A stretch of 64,000 nt of DNA, from assembly GCA_030374765.1 (NCBI GenBank), contig JARGXX010000003.1, forward strand, positions 1,550,001 through 1,614,000, written 5' to 3'. The stretch is from Agarophyton chilense (Eukaryota > Rhodophyta > Florideophyceae > Gracilariales > Gracilariaceae). The notes below the pieces were generated by a model. The model was given only the letters and a program-made list of their open reading frames with translations, did not search any database and was not told the DNA's origin. Shown here piece after piece: positions 18,439-28,789 of the stretch; position 1 is the first letter of the stretch, and each line of letters begins with the position of its first letter. Made by a program: the position numbers and the translations under genes.

Positions 18439-19834
18439 TGTCGTACAATCATCTCTGGGGTATGCTACTGTCTTGTCTCGAGAGCGTGGTGACGCTCAAC
18501 CTTAGAAGGTAGACGTTATAAACCTTGATGGTAACAGGGCACCGTGAAAACCCGCATGGCCAAACGGCGGGGCAACTTGCCTATACCGTGTAGGTGGAAG
18601 ATGGTAGGCGTCCACGCGCGGGAAAGCCTGTGTCGTAGTTGAGAAACGGTGAACCAAAAGGTAAAGTCGTGACCCAAGTGGTGTCTGTTTTTATCAGATT
18701 AGGATATGGGAGGTGCAGTTCTCTATATGCAGTGGACTGCACTCCCCAGATCACCCGGGAGGTGCCAGCAAGGCACGGTCTCTGACCTAGTGTCAGAGAC
18801 CTGGCCAGCAGTGGCTACAGTGCCAGGTGGCCACGCCACTACTGTACTAAAATAAATATAATTACAAATACAAGTACTAACTGTAGGACAACGCTTGGAG
18901 CGGAGACACCACGAAGATGTTCGGGATCTTCCTCTCTTGAGAGACACGCCTCAGGCGGAGGAGACGCGTCCCAGCGGAGCACAGAAACAGATCCACTTTG
19001 GAAAGGCACGACGGAGTCGGGTGTAAGACCGAGGCCAATCCCGCGGGATATACCTAGAGTGTTTAAGTGAGCACGGCACAGTCCGGGGTGTGACCAATCC
19101 TAGGCGGAGCGGAACCACGGCGATTGTTGGAAAAGGAGCAAGGAAACACTCGTATGAGGTGCACGAGTGGGGTGAGTGGGGCTGCCACTCACGAGAGCCA
19201 AAAAGGAGAACAAGAGGAAAACGGGGGTGAAACCATATACAGGGGCGAGACTACGACAAGTGTCGGCGATTAAATATGAACCCACGGTGGTGGTAGCACT
19301 CTGGTTGACAGAAGGGTGGATGAACTAACGTGCAACGGTCGCTCACGCAGTATGCGGTGAAGACGCGCCGAAGGCGAAAAGTTCAGAGCCAAGACTCCCT
19401 CCTTGGGATCCCCCAAGAGGGTGTTTACTGGGGAGCAGTGCTCAACCTCCTAGGTAGTGTGGTGCGCGGCCCCTGACAGTGGGCGCGCGCCCGAAAAATA
19501 GACACTAAATAGCGATAGCGTAGCTAAATAAATACTGAAAATTACTAAATAATACAAACCATTAGGTAGAATCCGGGCCACGTGTGGCACGCCTCACACT
19601 CGAGCATCGGCATCCGTGCAGTCCACGTGTTCCACCAGTGCGCACCTCCAGTCCTAACCGGCCGTCGGCACGCAATAGCGGTATAGCTTGTCACAGACCA
19701 AGCTAGTCCTCAAGCGAGCGAAATCTCTAAGTTTTGGGAAGAAACCCCCTTGAAGGGCATTGCAGTTCACTAACAATTACTCAACCAGAAGGTACATGTC
19801 AACACTACACGTGGCTGGCAACACCTAGATGGCA
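18439..19834 (-). repeat. 3' LTR of chromovirus 1, split by a solo LTR
   Basis: The LTR segments are 18439-18881 and 19775-19834 (503 bp once the 888-bp insertion and one target copy are removed). On the plus strand it starts TGTCGTACAATC and ends GATGGCA, giving TG...CA ends. It contains hairpin-forming sequence, including the perfect inverted repeat GGTCTCTGAC-CTAGT-GTCAGAGACC near 18778-18802 and a GTGCAGT/ACTGCAC stem just before it. Confidence 0.9.
18882..19769 (+). repeat. 888-bp solo LTR (family 2), plus orientation
   Basis: It begins TGTAGGACAACG, ends GCAGTTCA, and is flanked by the 5-bp duplication CTAAC (18877-18881 and 19770-19774). Removing it with one CTAAC restores continuity with the intact right LTR of chromovirus 1. 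It matches 27116-28003 in inverse orientation over its whole length. The orientation label is relative only, because no internal region of this family is present. Confidence 0.9.
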
Positions 19835-20990
19835 GAAACCGTTCCTACCCGTGAGGCACGCCCCGTGTCTCATTCCATAAAACCATAGAGTTGTAGCGAG
19901 CGACAGCGGCCCGGGCATCGGAGTGGTGTCTGTACGCAACGTGCGATCCCTAGAGGTTCAGAACTCGGCGCCAGTATCGGTTGGGGAGAGCGCGCGACGA
20001 CGTCGGCGCACGAATTGAGCGACAACCATTCAGGTAAGGACTGTAATGAGGGCGATGCAGTGTAACTAGCGCGCTCGCGGACCCCTTTTCGGTAGTGGCC
20101 CTGCTTGCTTTCGATTCTGCTTCTGCATAGCCGTCTGTCTAACCAAGTTGGTATCCCACCTTTCCCGGTTGCTCAAACTTCATTTCCCTCCTAGGTCCCT
20201 GCGCGCGCCGTCCCGCCTCGTCGTTCCCACAGCTTGACAACCCTTCAGGTATTTCTGCCCTTATTTGGCGGCGTCGCGACCGTAACCGTGCTGTCCGGCT
20301 TTCCCTGAAGGTTTCCTGGCTTCTGGACCTTTCAGGTTTCGTCTAACTTGTAAAGATTGACTCGGGGCGCCGGTGGGGCCTGAGCCTGCTTCGATACAAC
20401 CATTGAGGTGTTGGCCTGGGTCCGCGGTGGAAGCTTCCGGTTGTGAGACCTTATTGGTGTTGAGCGGCCCCGTCGGTAATTGCGCTACCTTTTTCCGGTT
20501 TGGCATTCCGGTTTACCCTCGAGGCGATGACAGGATCGGGCCGCCTCCAAGCACGCGTTCGAACCCATTCGGTGCCACGTCGATGCACCTCGCACCGCAT
20601 CGTGGATTCGTCACCGCTACCTCGAAGGGGTGGGTCGTCCCCACAAGCAGCACCAGCGCTCGAGAGATGTGAGATGCGGGTCACCATCGAGGTTGAAAAA
20701 GTCGGCGATTCCGAGGAGATTGATACCCCTGCAGTTATGCCTTTAAGGTCGGATTGGTCCCGCTCCACGATACCTCAAAGGCCTGGCACCTTTCGCGACC
20801 GTACGCTGGCAACTGTTGCACTTGAAAGATCGATGTCGGTACACCGGAAAGGTTGGATACGTTGGCCGTCTCCTCAGAACGGACCGAGGAGGCGCCACTT
20901 CAGAAGGATGAATACCCGCTGGTGTTCACCGCGGCGGTGGAGGTCGAGTCATCACCTCGTTCGTCCGGTCGAGCTACGGCCTTCCCAACC
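19835..20990 (+). promoter_or_regulatory. Leader-like region upstream of the antisense gene
   Basis: This stretch lies between the left LTR and the first frame of the plus-strand accessory gene. It holds a consensus splice donor CAG|GTAAGG near 20035, a pyrimidine tract with CTCCTAG|G near 20190, and further CAG|GT junctions near 20250 and 20335. That is what a spliced 5' leader transcribed rightward from the LTR would look like. Broken frames from 20373 to 20850 may be upstream exons or decayed coding sequence. Confidence 0.35.
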
Positions 20991-22993
20991 ATGTCAGGTA
21001 GCGGCCCATCGCGTGGCCGTGGACGCGGTGGTATTTCCAAGAAGGTGACTCGCTCGACTTCTCGAACGCCTGCCAACATTGGTTTTTGCAGCGTGCATGT
21101 CCCTGCGACACAGTTCTCCCCTGGGACTCCGGGGTGACCCATACCAACGCAGTGGTGGACTTCCTCCGACAAAACAAACCAGTTGGGCTCACAATCTCGC
21201 GTTTGGTGCGGCGAGCCGGACGACGAGTCAGTACGGACCTTTTGGTAGTACCTTCGACCAGGTGACGAACAATGAACTGTTGAAGCACTATTGGCCCGTG
21301 GCGGTGGGAAATTCTTCATTGCCGGCAGCTCTTACCAGACCACAATTAGATACCTACTTGGGTTTGTCCCGTTGGGACTGCGAGCGCCTTCGCTCTTTTC
21401 CATTGCTTTTGAAGAAATGGGAGCAAGAGTCTCAACCTCGTCAGGGTTGACTGGAATGTTACCATAGTCGGCAGCGTCACACACCTTTGATGTATTTCAT
21501 CCCGCCGATATATCCGAGCGACTTGCCGTATGTGCGCATCGAACCGGAGCTGGATTATTACCGTCTAGTGGTCGTGCAAGTGTTCCAGTACCCGTCTATT
21601 CCGGAGACTTACCTTCCGGTTTCACCTGACATGGTTTCCCTGAATCGGCCTTTCACCACTATCAATTGGGCTGACCGTAGTAGGTGGGGCGAGGATGCAG
21701 CGACGGAGAGTCGGCGTTCGCACTCGAAACTCTTACACTCGCGTTATGCATATGTTTCATATCGTCGAGTACTTCTCACAACCTACGAAGGGCAGACGCG
21801 ATTGGTACGTGCTTCGGCCAGAGTGGTGGAAGTTCTATGAGGTTCCGTTGTCGCTGAGCGTGCCCACTCCGACGGTTTTGGCGTACTTCTGGAGTCAGAT
21901 TTCGCGGAACCTAGAGCGGTATTACCTCATTTGGTCGATTGCCCCCTCGGAGTGGACCGTGTTGGTTGCCATCCTGGCTCTGGAAGTCGCCCGTTACGGT
22001 ATCGATTGGGATTGTCGCAATCGCGACTCGGACATATACCGAGATGGTGTTCAACCTGTAGGTCACAACTTTTTCATACCTCCGAGGGTTGCCCAGGATA
22101 TTTCACGATTTGGTTACGAGAACATCGTGTAGGGGACCGATTATACCCTGAAGGAATTGGACCCGTATCTCGAGCAGAGCAAGAATTACCATTGGGATTA
22201 CCATTAAAGTTTAGAGGCTTTCGATCCCGCAACTTGGGAGATTGTGCCTCGCCACACCCAGTATTATCCCGGGGAGCCTCCTCCTTATGGAGCTCCAGCC
22301 AGCCCCAAACCTTATCACGGTACTGTGGAGACACCAGTTGGTTGTTATACTTCTCCCTTCCCGTCCGAGCCGTTACTTCAAGGTCGTAAGTCGCCTATCC
22401 CTACGGGTGTGAGTCCTTCTCAACCGAGCTCCTCGCGAGTTGCTGTTCCGGTTCGACCTCTGTTGGCGGGTATTGCTAGTTCTCCGCCTCAACCTATGAT
22501 TGATTCTCCGTCCGTGGTCGTTTTTCTGGCTCGAATTCGCCAGTCTTGCGTCACCAACTTTCAGAGGGCTGGGCCTACCTGCGTGGTTGCTGCATTAACG
22601 CTCCTTGAAGGTTTGCTGCCGCGCCATGCGCAATACATGAAGGCGCTGAATCAACTTGGTGAGTTCCGGAATCAGTTCCAATTGGACATGTACCAACTGG
22701 CCACCCGTCAGGTCGCCAATCTGGCAAGCGTCTCTGCCGCTGCGCCATCTGATACTTTGACGGATCCCCTTTTAGGTGCTAACTTGAACCCTACGGTTTT
22801 GCAACCAGCTCCGGCGGTTCCTTTCATTCATCCTCTTTTGGTTTCCACTCCTCTCCCCAGTGGCGGGGCTACCGCTCCTTCGCTACCTCCTAGGTCGATG
22901 GCTCCTAGCATTTCTGCAAAATTTCTTCCGTGGGTGGTCAATAACACGGGTCCTCCTGATTACATTGCTCCTAAACCGACAGGTCCTTCTTAA
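20991..22993 (+). pseudogene. Antisense accessory gene of chromovirus 1 (unknown protein family)
   Basis: Reads opposite to gag-pol and ends 160 bp from the integrase stop. It is continuous as protein only across frame changes near 21135, 21250, 21440 and 21740 and stops near 22130 and 22206, so this copy is damaged. It starts with an Arg/Gly-rich segment (SGSGPSRGRGRGG), passes through aromatic-rich alpha/beta-like sequence (SVPTPTVLAYFWSQ, SEWTVL, LALEVARYG, FGYENIV), and ends with a Pro-rich linker, a helical segment (LLPRHAQYMKALNQ) and a Pro/Ser tail. No known domain was recognised. The same blocks recur at 35.6-38.0 kb and 54.9-56.1 kb. Confidence 0.65.
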
Positions 22994-23153
22994 AGTAAAT
23001 TGTTGTCTCTTCTTGTCTCCTCTACTGTTACATTTGGGTGTCCTTTCGTGTCCTCCCTTGTAGGCAATCTGACACGCATATTCGTCCACCTTCTGCGGAA
23101 AACGACGTCTTTTCTCCCCCTTCCTTAGGCCTGAGTACAAAGAAGGTCTAAGG

Positions 23154-23699
23154 TTAACCGTCTGCAGGCATCGGCTCCTTGCGACGGCGCCAATACCTGA
23201 TACGGAAGTGTGGGGGTATTGCGGCTGGGGGTTCGAGGGTGTTTCTTTCTGGGCCCCAGCCGTACCACCTGACGGTGTACTTCAGACCATTGTAGGTTCG
23301 CGTGTGGCCCACCAGACGGTCAACTTGATATTCCTCTGAGGTTTGGTCCTGATCTTTCGGAGGAACGCTACCTCGAGGATTCATATGTTCCGAGTTGGGA
23401 GCTTCGTGTGTGGGAGCCGGGTCGGGAGCTCCCATGGTTACCGTTTGTGGTTCAATTTCCGTCCCTGTTAGAGGGTTTTAATCCGGATCATCAAGTTGAC
23501 GGTCATCGTTCACATCAATTGGGGTGGGGTCCTCCGAGGGTCGAGTGCGCAGAGCTACAGCTCTGGGCTCTCGGACTGAAGTACCTGCCTCAATGCGATG
23601 TTGAACCGTTTCAGGTGCTACTGTAATACGTGCAATTGATATCGTATTCGGTATTCCATCTTGTTCAACCGTAACAGTGTGGTCTGATGCGTTCAATAG
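23154..23699 (-). pseudogene. Integrase C-terminus with chromodomain, chromovirus 1
   Basis: The fragment at 23478-23696 reads NASDHTVTVEQDGIPNTISI and matches the strand-rich end of Ty3/gypsy integrases. In another frame, 23154-23435 reads EEYQVDRLVGH, GLKYTVRWYGWGPERNTLEP and RIRYWRRRKE, a chromodomain with the aromatic/acidic pattern of chromoviruses. In such elements it directs integration to chromatin carrying particular marks. A frameshift separates the two parts. The integrase catalytic core is missing; the sequence jumps directly to RT at about 23700. Confidence 0.85.
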
Positions 23700-24040
23700 T
23701 TATCCTGTACGAATCCCTGACGGTCACGCTATTGAGCCTCTTGTAGTCCACACAGAACCTCATACGGTTATCCCCTTTCTTCTGAACCAGAACCACGGGA
23801 CTAGCCTAATCTGAGTTGGCTGGTTCAATTACACCTTCTTGGAGCATTCGATCCACTTCTTTGAGTTCTACCTCTCTCGCCTTCGGACCTGCTCGGTATG
23901 GTTGCTGATAAATCGGCTTCGAGTCAGGGAGGAGCTCGATGCGATGCTGTGTGGCCTTAATTTGGCCCAGATGGCCTGACCACATAGTTTCAAACTCCTC
24001 CAGAAGGTCGAGAATACGGCCCCGCAGTTCGCCGTTATCT
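23700..24040 (-). pseudogene. Reverse transcriptase N-terminus, truncated
   Basis: The minus strand reads QHRIELLPDSKPIYQQPYR, AREVELKEVDRMLQEGVIEP, then VVLVQKKGDNRMRFCVDYKR and LNSVTVRDSY. These are the first motifs of a Ty3/gypsy RT. One stop replaces the usual residue near SPWASPV. The sequence ends before the catalytic YxDD region, at the deletion junction with the integrase tail. It continues from the protease frame just upstream. Confidence 0.85.
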
Positions 24041-24919
24041 TCACCGATCTGGACTGTACCGTTTCCTCTCAGGGTCAGGTTCCTCTTCTTTGTCTACCGA
24101 TGCCTTATCGGTTAGCTTTGATTCCAAGTTGGTATTTGTCGATACCTTTGTGGTTGTGGACGCATTTACGCACCCCCCTTCTTTATCGAAGGCGAGCTCG
24201 CCGGGATCAGTGTGAGCTACGGTGAAGACCCCTTGTGGTGCCGGTAGTGCGATGCCTACATTGGTATTTTTCGGCAACTTCACGTCGTGACTGCTGAAGA
24301 TACTGAGACACCCCTTAAAGGGTTGATTTGGGATGTTGTCGACAATCCCGTTGGCCATCGAGGTGAGGTGTCGATGTGCTAACCTCGGATGGTTTTGTAG
24401 TATGACCAGCCCGTGGGTCGCACACGACACCGGTACCAATATTTGGTGCATTGGGTTGATAACAACCTGTTTGGTAATGTGCACTTTGTTGGAGACCATT
24501 TCGGTGGATTTTGTCTTCTTCGGTTTGACGAACCATCCCCGTTTGGTTTCCGTATTACCTAAAATGGCAATTCGTCCCCCGTGACGTAGGGCGACGGTAC
24601 GGGAACCAGGAAGGATTGCTTTGACATGTCTGTCAATGAAGTTCGAACCTAGAAGGCAGTCTGTCGGTAAACGGTCGACAACAAAGAATTGCAGTCTTAC
24701 CTTGAGGTGTCCGAGCTGCACCACAGTGGTGAGCATACCTCGAAGGTTTAACGGGCGCTCATTTGCATGAACCAGCGGGTTTTTGTCCGGAGGTCGGCTC
24801 AAGTTCCGAAGTACCGCCTCAGGTATGACGCGGGAGTTCATGACGTTTGGGTCGGCCCCCATATCCAACACGCAGGTGTCTGGAACCGCAAGGCGATCGA
24901 AGAAACACATTTTAAGCAC
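24041..24919 (-). CDS. Retropepsin-like aspartic protease region
   Basis: A 292-aa frame with a retroviral-type aspartic protease fold near its start: CVLDMGADPNVMNS (flap strand and active Asp, with Met where Ser/Thr is usual), RGMLTTVVQLGHLKVRLQF and DCLLGSNFIDRH, the second conserved motif. A linker rich in charged residues leads to RT. The DMG triad in place of D(S/T)G suggests an inactive or altered protease. It follows gag on the same strand. Confidence 0.8.
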   Translation of the reverse strand: MLKMCFFDRLAVPDTCVLDMGADPNVMNSRVIPEAVLRNLSRPPDKNPLVHANERPLNLRGMLTTVVQLGHLKVRLQFFVVDRLPTDCLLGSNFIDRHVKAILPGSRTVALRHGGRIAILGNTETKRGWFVKPKKTKSTEMVSNKVHITKQVVINPMHQILVPVSCATHGLVILQNHPRLAHRHLTSMANGIVDNIPNQPFKGCLSIFSSHDVKLPKNTNVGIALPAPQGVFTVAHTDPGELAFDKEGGCVNASTTTKVSTNTNLESKLTDKASVDKEEEPDPERKRYSPDR

Positions 24920-25036
24920 TTACTTTATTGTTGTTGTACTTCATATGACAAACCGGACCTGGTTGTGACGTGACCTCTTCCACCTTCAAGGTTCTGGGTA
25001 TCGATTGGCCTTCCGATTCCAGGTTGGGTTCGGCCA

Positions 25037-28000
25037 TTACGCCAACCGTTCGGTGTTTTCCTCCTGTACGGGAGGGGTTGAGTCCAAGTTTGGTGTTTCC
25101 TTGATGGTATTGACTTGTACCGTTGTACGGGGTTGGAACCTATTTGTTGCTTGCGTTGAAGACCCATAGAGGCGTTGGTGATTCCGCATGCAATCGGGAA
25201 TCAACTGGTCTCTCATCCCTGGAGGTAAGTTAGCGCAATTGTTTGTCAAATGGTCTGTCGCGAAACAAAACCAGCAAACGAGGCCTCCAGTTTGGGGGTC
25301 TCGCGTTACCATTGAGGGGGACCTCGAAACCTGGTTGGTAGGAGCAGTGGCGTAGGATGTGGGTGGCGAGTTATGGGAGCTCGCTTCCTGCATCCTATGC
25401 GAGCTCACCGCACTTGGCGGCGATTGTACTGAGTGTGGTGTACGCGTTGATGACCAATTTCCTACCGTCGAGGGTTTCGAGAACCGCCCCTTGGTCGCTA
25501 CCAAGTGGATAGCGGTTCCTGTAGGTACTTCGATGTGCGAGCTACCCTCTGAGGTTGTTGTGTCTTCAATTTCCAAGACAGACCTTTTCGATTTATCTTT
25601 CAAGGTTGGAGGCACGGCCGGTCTCTTTCCCAGCCGAAGGGTATCTCCAATGCCCTGGGAGTATCGAGCAGCCCATTTTAGTCTACCTTTCGGTTAATGG
25701 CCAGTTAATTGCGTACCTGGGAACGGATCGCTTTGGCGACATTGTCGGCAAATAGCAACTTTAACCTAGAGGTAGTGAACACATTACCACAACGGCTTGC
25801 CAGATTCCAAAGCGCGAGCGAAAACTGCGATTCGGTTTGCACAGACCTTCGATGGTAAGCGAGGACTTCCGATTAGGCCTCTTGGACAACCTCATCGGTG
25901 GCGTATGTTTCCAAAAGGAAATTGACCACCTCTGGGTATTACTCCAACATCTCTGTGGCATTCTCATCCATCGCTAAGGTATTGCCGCGGAGCCTACCCT
26001 GCAGCAAGTAGTATGCTTGTACTTTAAGGTAAAACTGAAATTGCCACATAGCAGCGCCCTCGGAAAAACAATTTTGGTCACATGCAATCTTGAACTTCTG
26101 TAGAAACTCAATCACCGCAATAGGATCTGTACCTGTGAAGGTTGTGTCACCCATTTGGAAGCTGAGCTTCTTGTGGTGTTTATTAATATTCTGAGCGACC
26201 TCTTGGGTGTATTCAGAAGACTTGTTGATCAACCGATAAGTCCTGTAATCAACCGCTTTGGTGAACATATCGTTCAACGGTTGGTGCACCTCCAGGTCCA
26301 TTTCGGTCTCCGACTCCGAGTCGGGCGACTCATTGTATCGCTTTTTACCCTTTCGGTTCTTTTTCGACGACCTCTTCGTCGACCTGTTCGGTTTCTTCTT
26401 CTTCTTATCTTTACGGTCATCATCCGACGATGAACTCGTATCGGAACTAGGGTCTGACGAGTCGGGGTCTGAATCATCCTCTCGATTCTTTCCACTCTTC
26501 GTCCTCCGCTTCTTCCCTTTTCGGTTTCTTCGTCGCTCATCCAATGAGTCAGACGAATCGTCCTTGGGACCACCTCCATGGGTATCCTTTTGGACGAAAC
26601 CAGTAATTGGTGGCAGATAGATGTCTTCAGGATCTACCTTCCCCGGGACCTCTTGACTCTGCCTTGGACCTTGTAGGTACTCACTATCAGTAGGTATGTG
26701 TTTAAAATGGGTGGAATGACCCATTTGGAACCCTTGTGGTATGCGCTTTGTAATGTTCACCTGTGTAGGTCGGGATTCTGCGAATTCCTCGGAAACTCAA
26801 AGGTCCTTCACAGCGCGGTAAACATGCTCCCTAGAATCTGTAAAGAGATACTGTTTCACCATTTCAGTGATCCTGTCCGATAGCTCTTGAGCTGCTCGGT
26901 CAAGCACAATACGGGTATATGCATCGACGTCCATTGAAAGCAGAACCATCCAGGTATCCGACTTCTCCTTTACGGTGAATGCATCCTCGCCTGCGAGGGT
27001 GACGAGCGCTTTCGATCGCTCTTCGAGCTGAGGCCATAGCTCATCCGCTGCAACCTCAATTGCTAATTCCCTTTGAGTTTCCGTTTCCATAGGCGGCGGA
27101 CCATGTACCTTTACGTGAAGTGCAATGCCTTTCAAGGGGGTTTCTTCCCAGGACTTAGAGATTTCGCTCGCTTGAGGACTAGCTTGGTCTATGACAAGCT
27201 ATACCGCTATTGCGTGCCGACGGCCGGTTAGGACCCGAGGTGCGTACTGGTGGAACACGTGGACTGCACGGATGCCGACGCTCGAGTGCGAGGCGTGCCA
27301 CACGTGGCCCGGATTCTACCTAATGTTTAGTATTATTCAGTAATTTTCAGTATTTATTTAGCTACGCTATCGCTATTTACTGTCTATTTTTCGGGCGCGC
27401 GCCCACTGTCAGGGACCGCGCGCCACACTACTTAGGAGGTTGAGCACTGCTCCCCAGTAAACACCCTCTTGGGAGATCCCAAGGAGGGAGTCTTGGCTCT
27501 GAACTTTTCGCCTTCGGCGCGTCTTCACCGCATACTGCGTTAGCGCCCGTTGCACGTTAGTTCATCCACCTTTCTGTCAACCAGAGTGCTACCGCCACCG
27601 TGGGTTCATATTTAATAGCCGACACTTGTCGTAGCCTCGCCCCTGTATAGGGTTTTGCCCCAGTTTTCCTCTTGTTCTCCTTTTTGGCTCTCGTGAGTGG
27701 GCGCCTCACTCACCTCGCTCGTCCACCTCATACGAGTGTTTCCTCGCTCCTTTTCCAACAATCGCCGTGGTACCACTCCGCCTAGGATTGGTCACACCCC
27801 GGACTGTGCCGTGCTCGCCTAAACACTCTAGGTATATCCCGCCGGATTGGCCTCGGTCTTACACCCTACTTCGTCGTGCCTTTTCAGAGTGGCTCTGTTT
27901 CTGTGCTCCGCTGGTACCCGTCTCCTCCGCCTGAGGCGTGTCTCTCAAGAGAGGAAGATCCCGAACATCTTCGTGGTGTCTCCGCTCCAAGCGTTGTCCT

Positions 28001-28211
28001 TCATTACGGTTTTGTCCCGAGGTTGCCAGAGCAGCTTCTCGGGGTTCTCCAAAATCGATTGAGCCGATGGGGCTCCTTTAAAACCTTTATGGCTTGGCGG
28101 GGCGCTTGCACCACGCGTATTCATTTTAGGTCGTGCCATTTGTGACCAATAGTGGTATCCTGTATTGCTTTGCGGTATTTCCTGAAACCAAATAGGTGTA
28201 CGAGCCTCCAA
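25037..28211 (-). pseudogene. gag of chromovirus 1, interrupted by a solo LTR
   Basis: The gag reading runs from about 28211 to 25037. Its first about 70 codons (to DKTV) and KVHGPPPMETETQ are in frame once the solo LTR at 27116-28003 and one CGTAA duplication are ignored. One in-frame stop (26797), a very Lys/Ser/Asp-rich region (26300-26600), a capsid-like helical part (FQFYLKVQAYYLLQGRLRG) and frame changes near 25940 and 25615 follow. A CCHC-type zinc knuckle CWFCFATDHLTNNC lies near 25240-25290 and supports the call. Confidence 0.8.
27116..28003 (-). repeat. 888-bp solo LTR (family 2), minus orientation, inside gag
   Basis: The inverse-complement counterpart of 18882-19769, also exactly 888 bp. 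On the minus strand it begins TGAAGGACAACG and ends GCACTTCA. The 5-bp duplication (TTACG on the plus strand, 27111-27115 and 28004-28008) is perfect and differs from the CTAAC of the other copy, so the two are separate insertions and not the ends of one element. Confidence 0.92.
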
Positions 28212-28263
28212 TCCTTCTCGGAATCTCGTGTGAACCGTGAAGGTACGACGAATCCTAAAAAAA

Positions 28264-28283
28264 CTTTCTGAGTCGGGAGACCA
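28264..28283 (-). other. Primer-binding site of chromovirus 1
   Basis: Minus-strand sequence TGGTCTCCCGACTCAG starts three bases after the 5' LTR ends. A TGG-initiated site next to the LTR is what a tRNA-primed Ty3/gypsy element needs, pairing with a tRNA ending ...GGGAGACCA. The matching tRNA was not identified. Confidence 0.75.
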
Positions 28284-28286
28284 AAA

Positions 28287-28789
28287 TTTCGTACAATCAC
28301 CTCTGAGGTATGCTACTGTCTTGTCTCGGGAGCGTGGTGACGCTCAACCTTAGAAGGTAGACGTAATAAACTTCGATGGTAACAGGGCACCGTGAAAACC
28401 CGCAGGGGTAAACAGCGGGGCAACTAGCCCGTACCGTGTAGGTGAACGATGGTAGGCGTCGACGCGCGGGAAAGCCTGTGTCGTAGTTGAAAAACGATGA
28501 ACCAAAAGGTATAGTCATGACCCAAGTTGTGTCTGTCTCTATCAGATTAGGATGGGGGAGGTGCAGTTTCCTATATGCAGTGGACTGCACTCTCCAGATC
28601 ACCCGGGAGGTGCCCGCCAGGCACGGTCTCTGACCTAGTGTCATAGACCTGGCCAGCAGTGGCTACAGTGCCAGATGGCCACGCCAATACTGTACTAAAA
28701 TAAATATAATTACAAATACAAATACTAACAATTACTCAACCAGAAGGTAGATGTCAACACTACACGTGGCTGACAACACCTAGATGGTA
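28287..28789 (-). repeat. 5' LTR of chromovirus 1
   Basis: A 503-bp direct repeat of the left LTR, with scattered substitutions including both terminal dinucleotides (TT and TA where the left copy keeps TG and CA). The same stem-loop sequences are present, with one mismatch in the GGTCTCTGAC stem. Relative to pol it is the promoter-bearing LTR. Confidence 0.9.

Larger units (their letters stand above)
18439..28789 (-). mobile_element. Chromovirus 1: Ty3/gypsy LTR retrotransposon, internally deleted
   Basis: Two 503-bp direct LTRs bound an interior with a primer-binding site at the right and gag, protease, the start of RT, and an integrase tail with chromodomain reading right to left. RNase H and the integrase core are absent, so it is non-autonomous. 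The left LTR and gag are each interrupted by an 888-bp solo LTR of another family. A separate plus-strand gene occupies the space between the integrase tail and the 3' LTR. The bases flanking the LTRs (TTTAT left, GCTGG right) do not match, so no target duplication remains. Confidence 0.9.

Noticed and set aside
18882..28003. One DNA transposon with 888-bp terminal inverted repeats
   Set aside because: Each 888-bp repeat has its own perfect and different 5-bp duplication, so they are independent solo LTR insertions.
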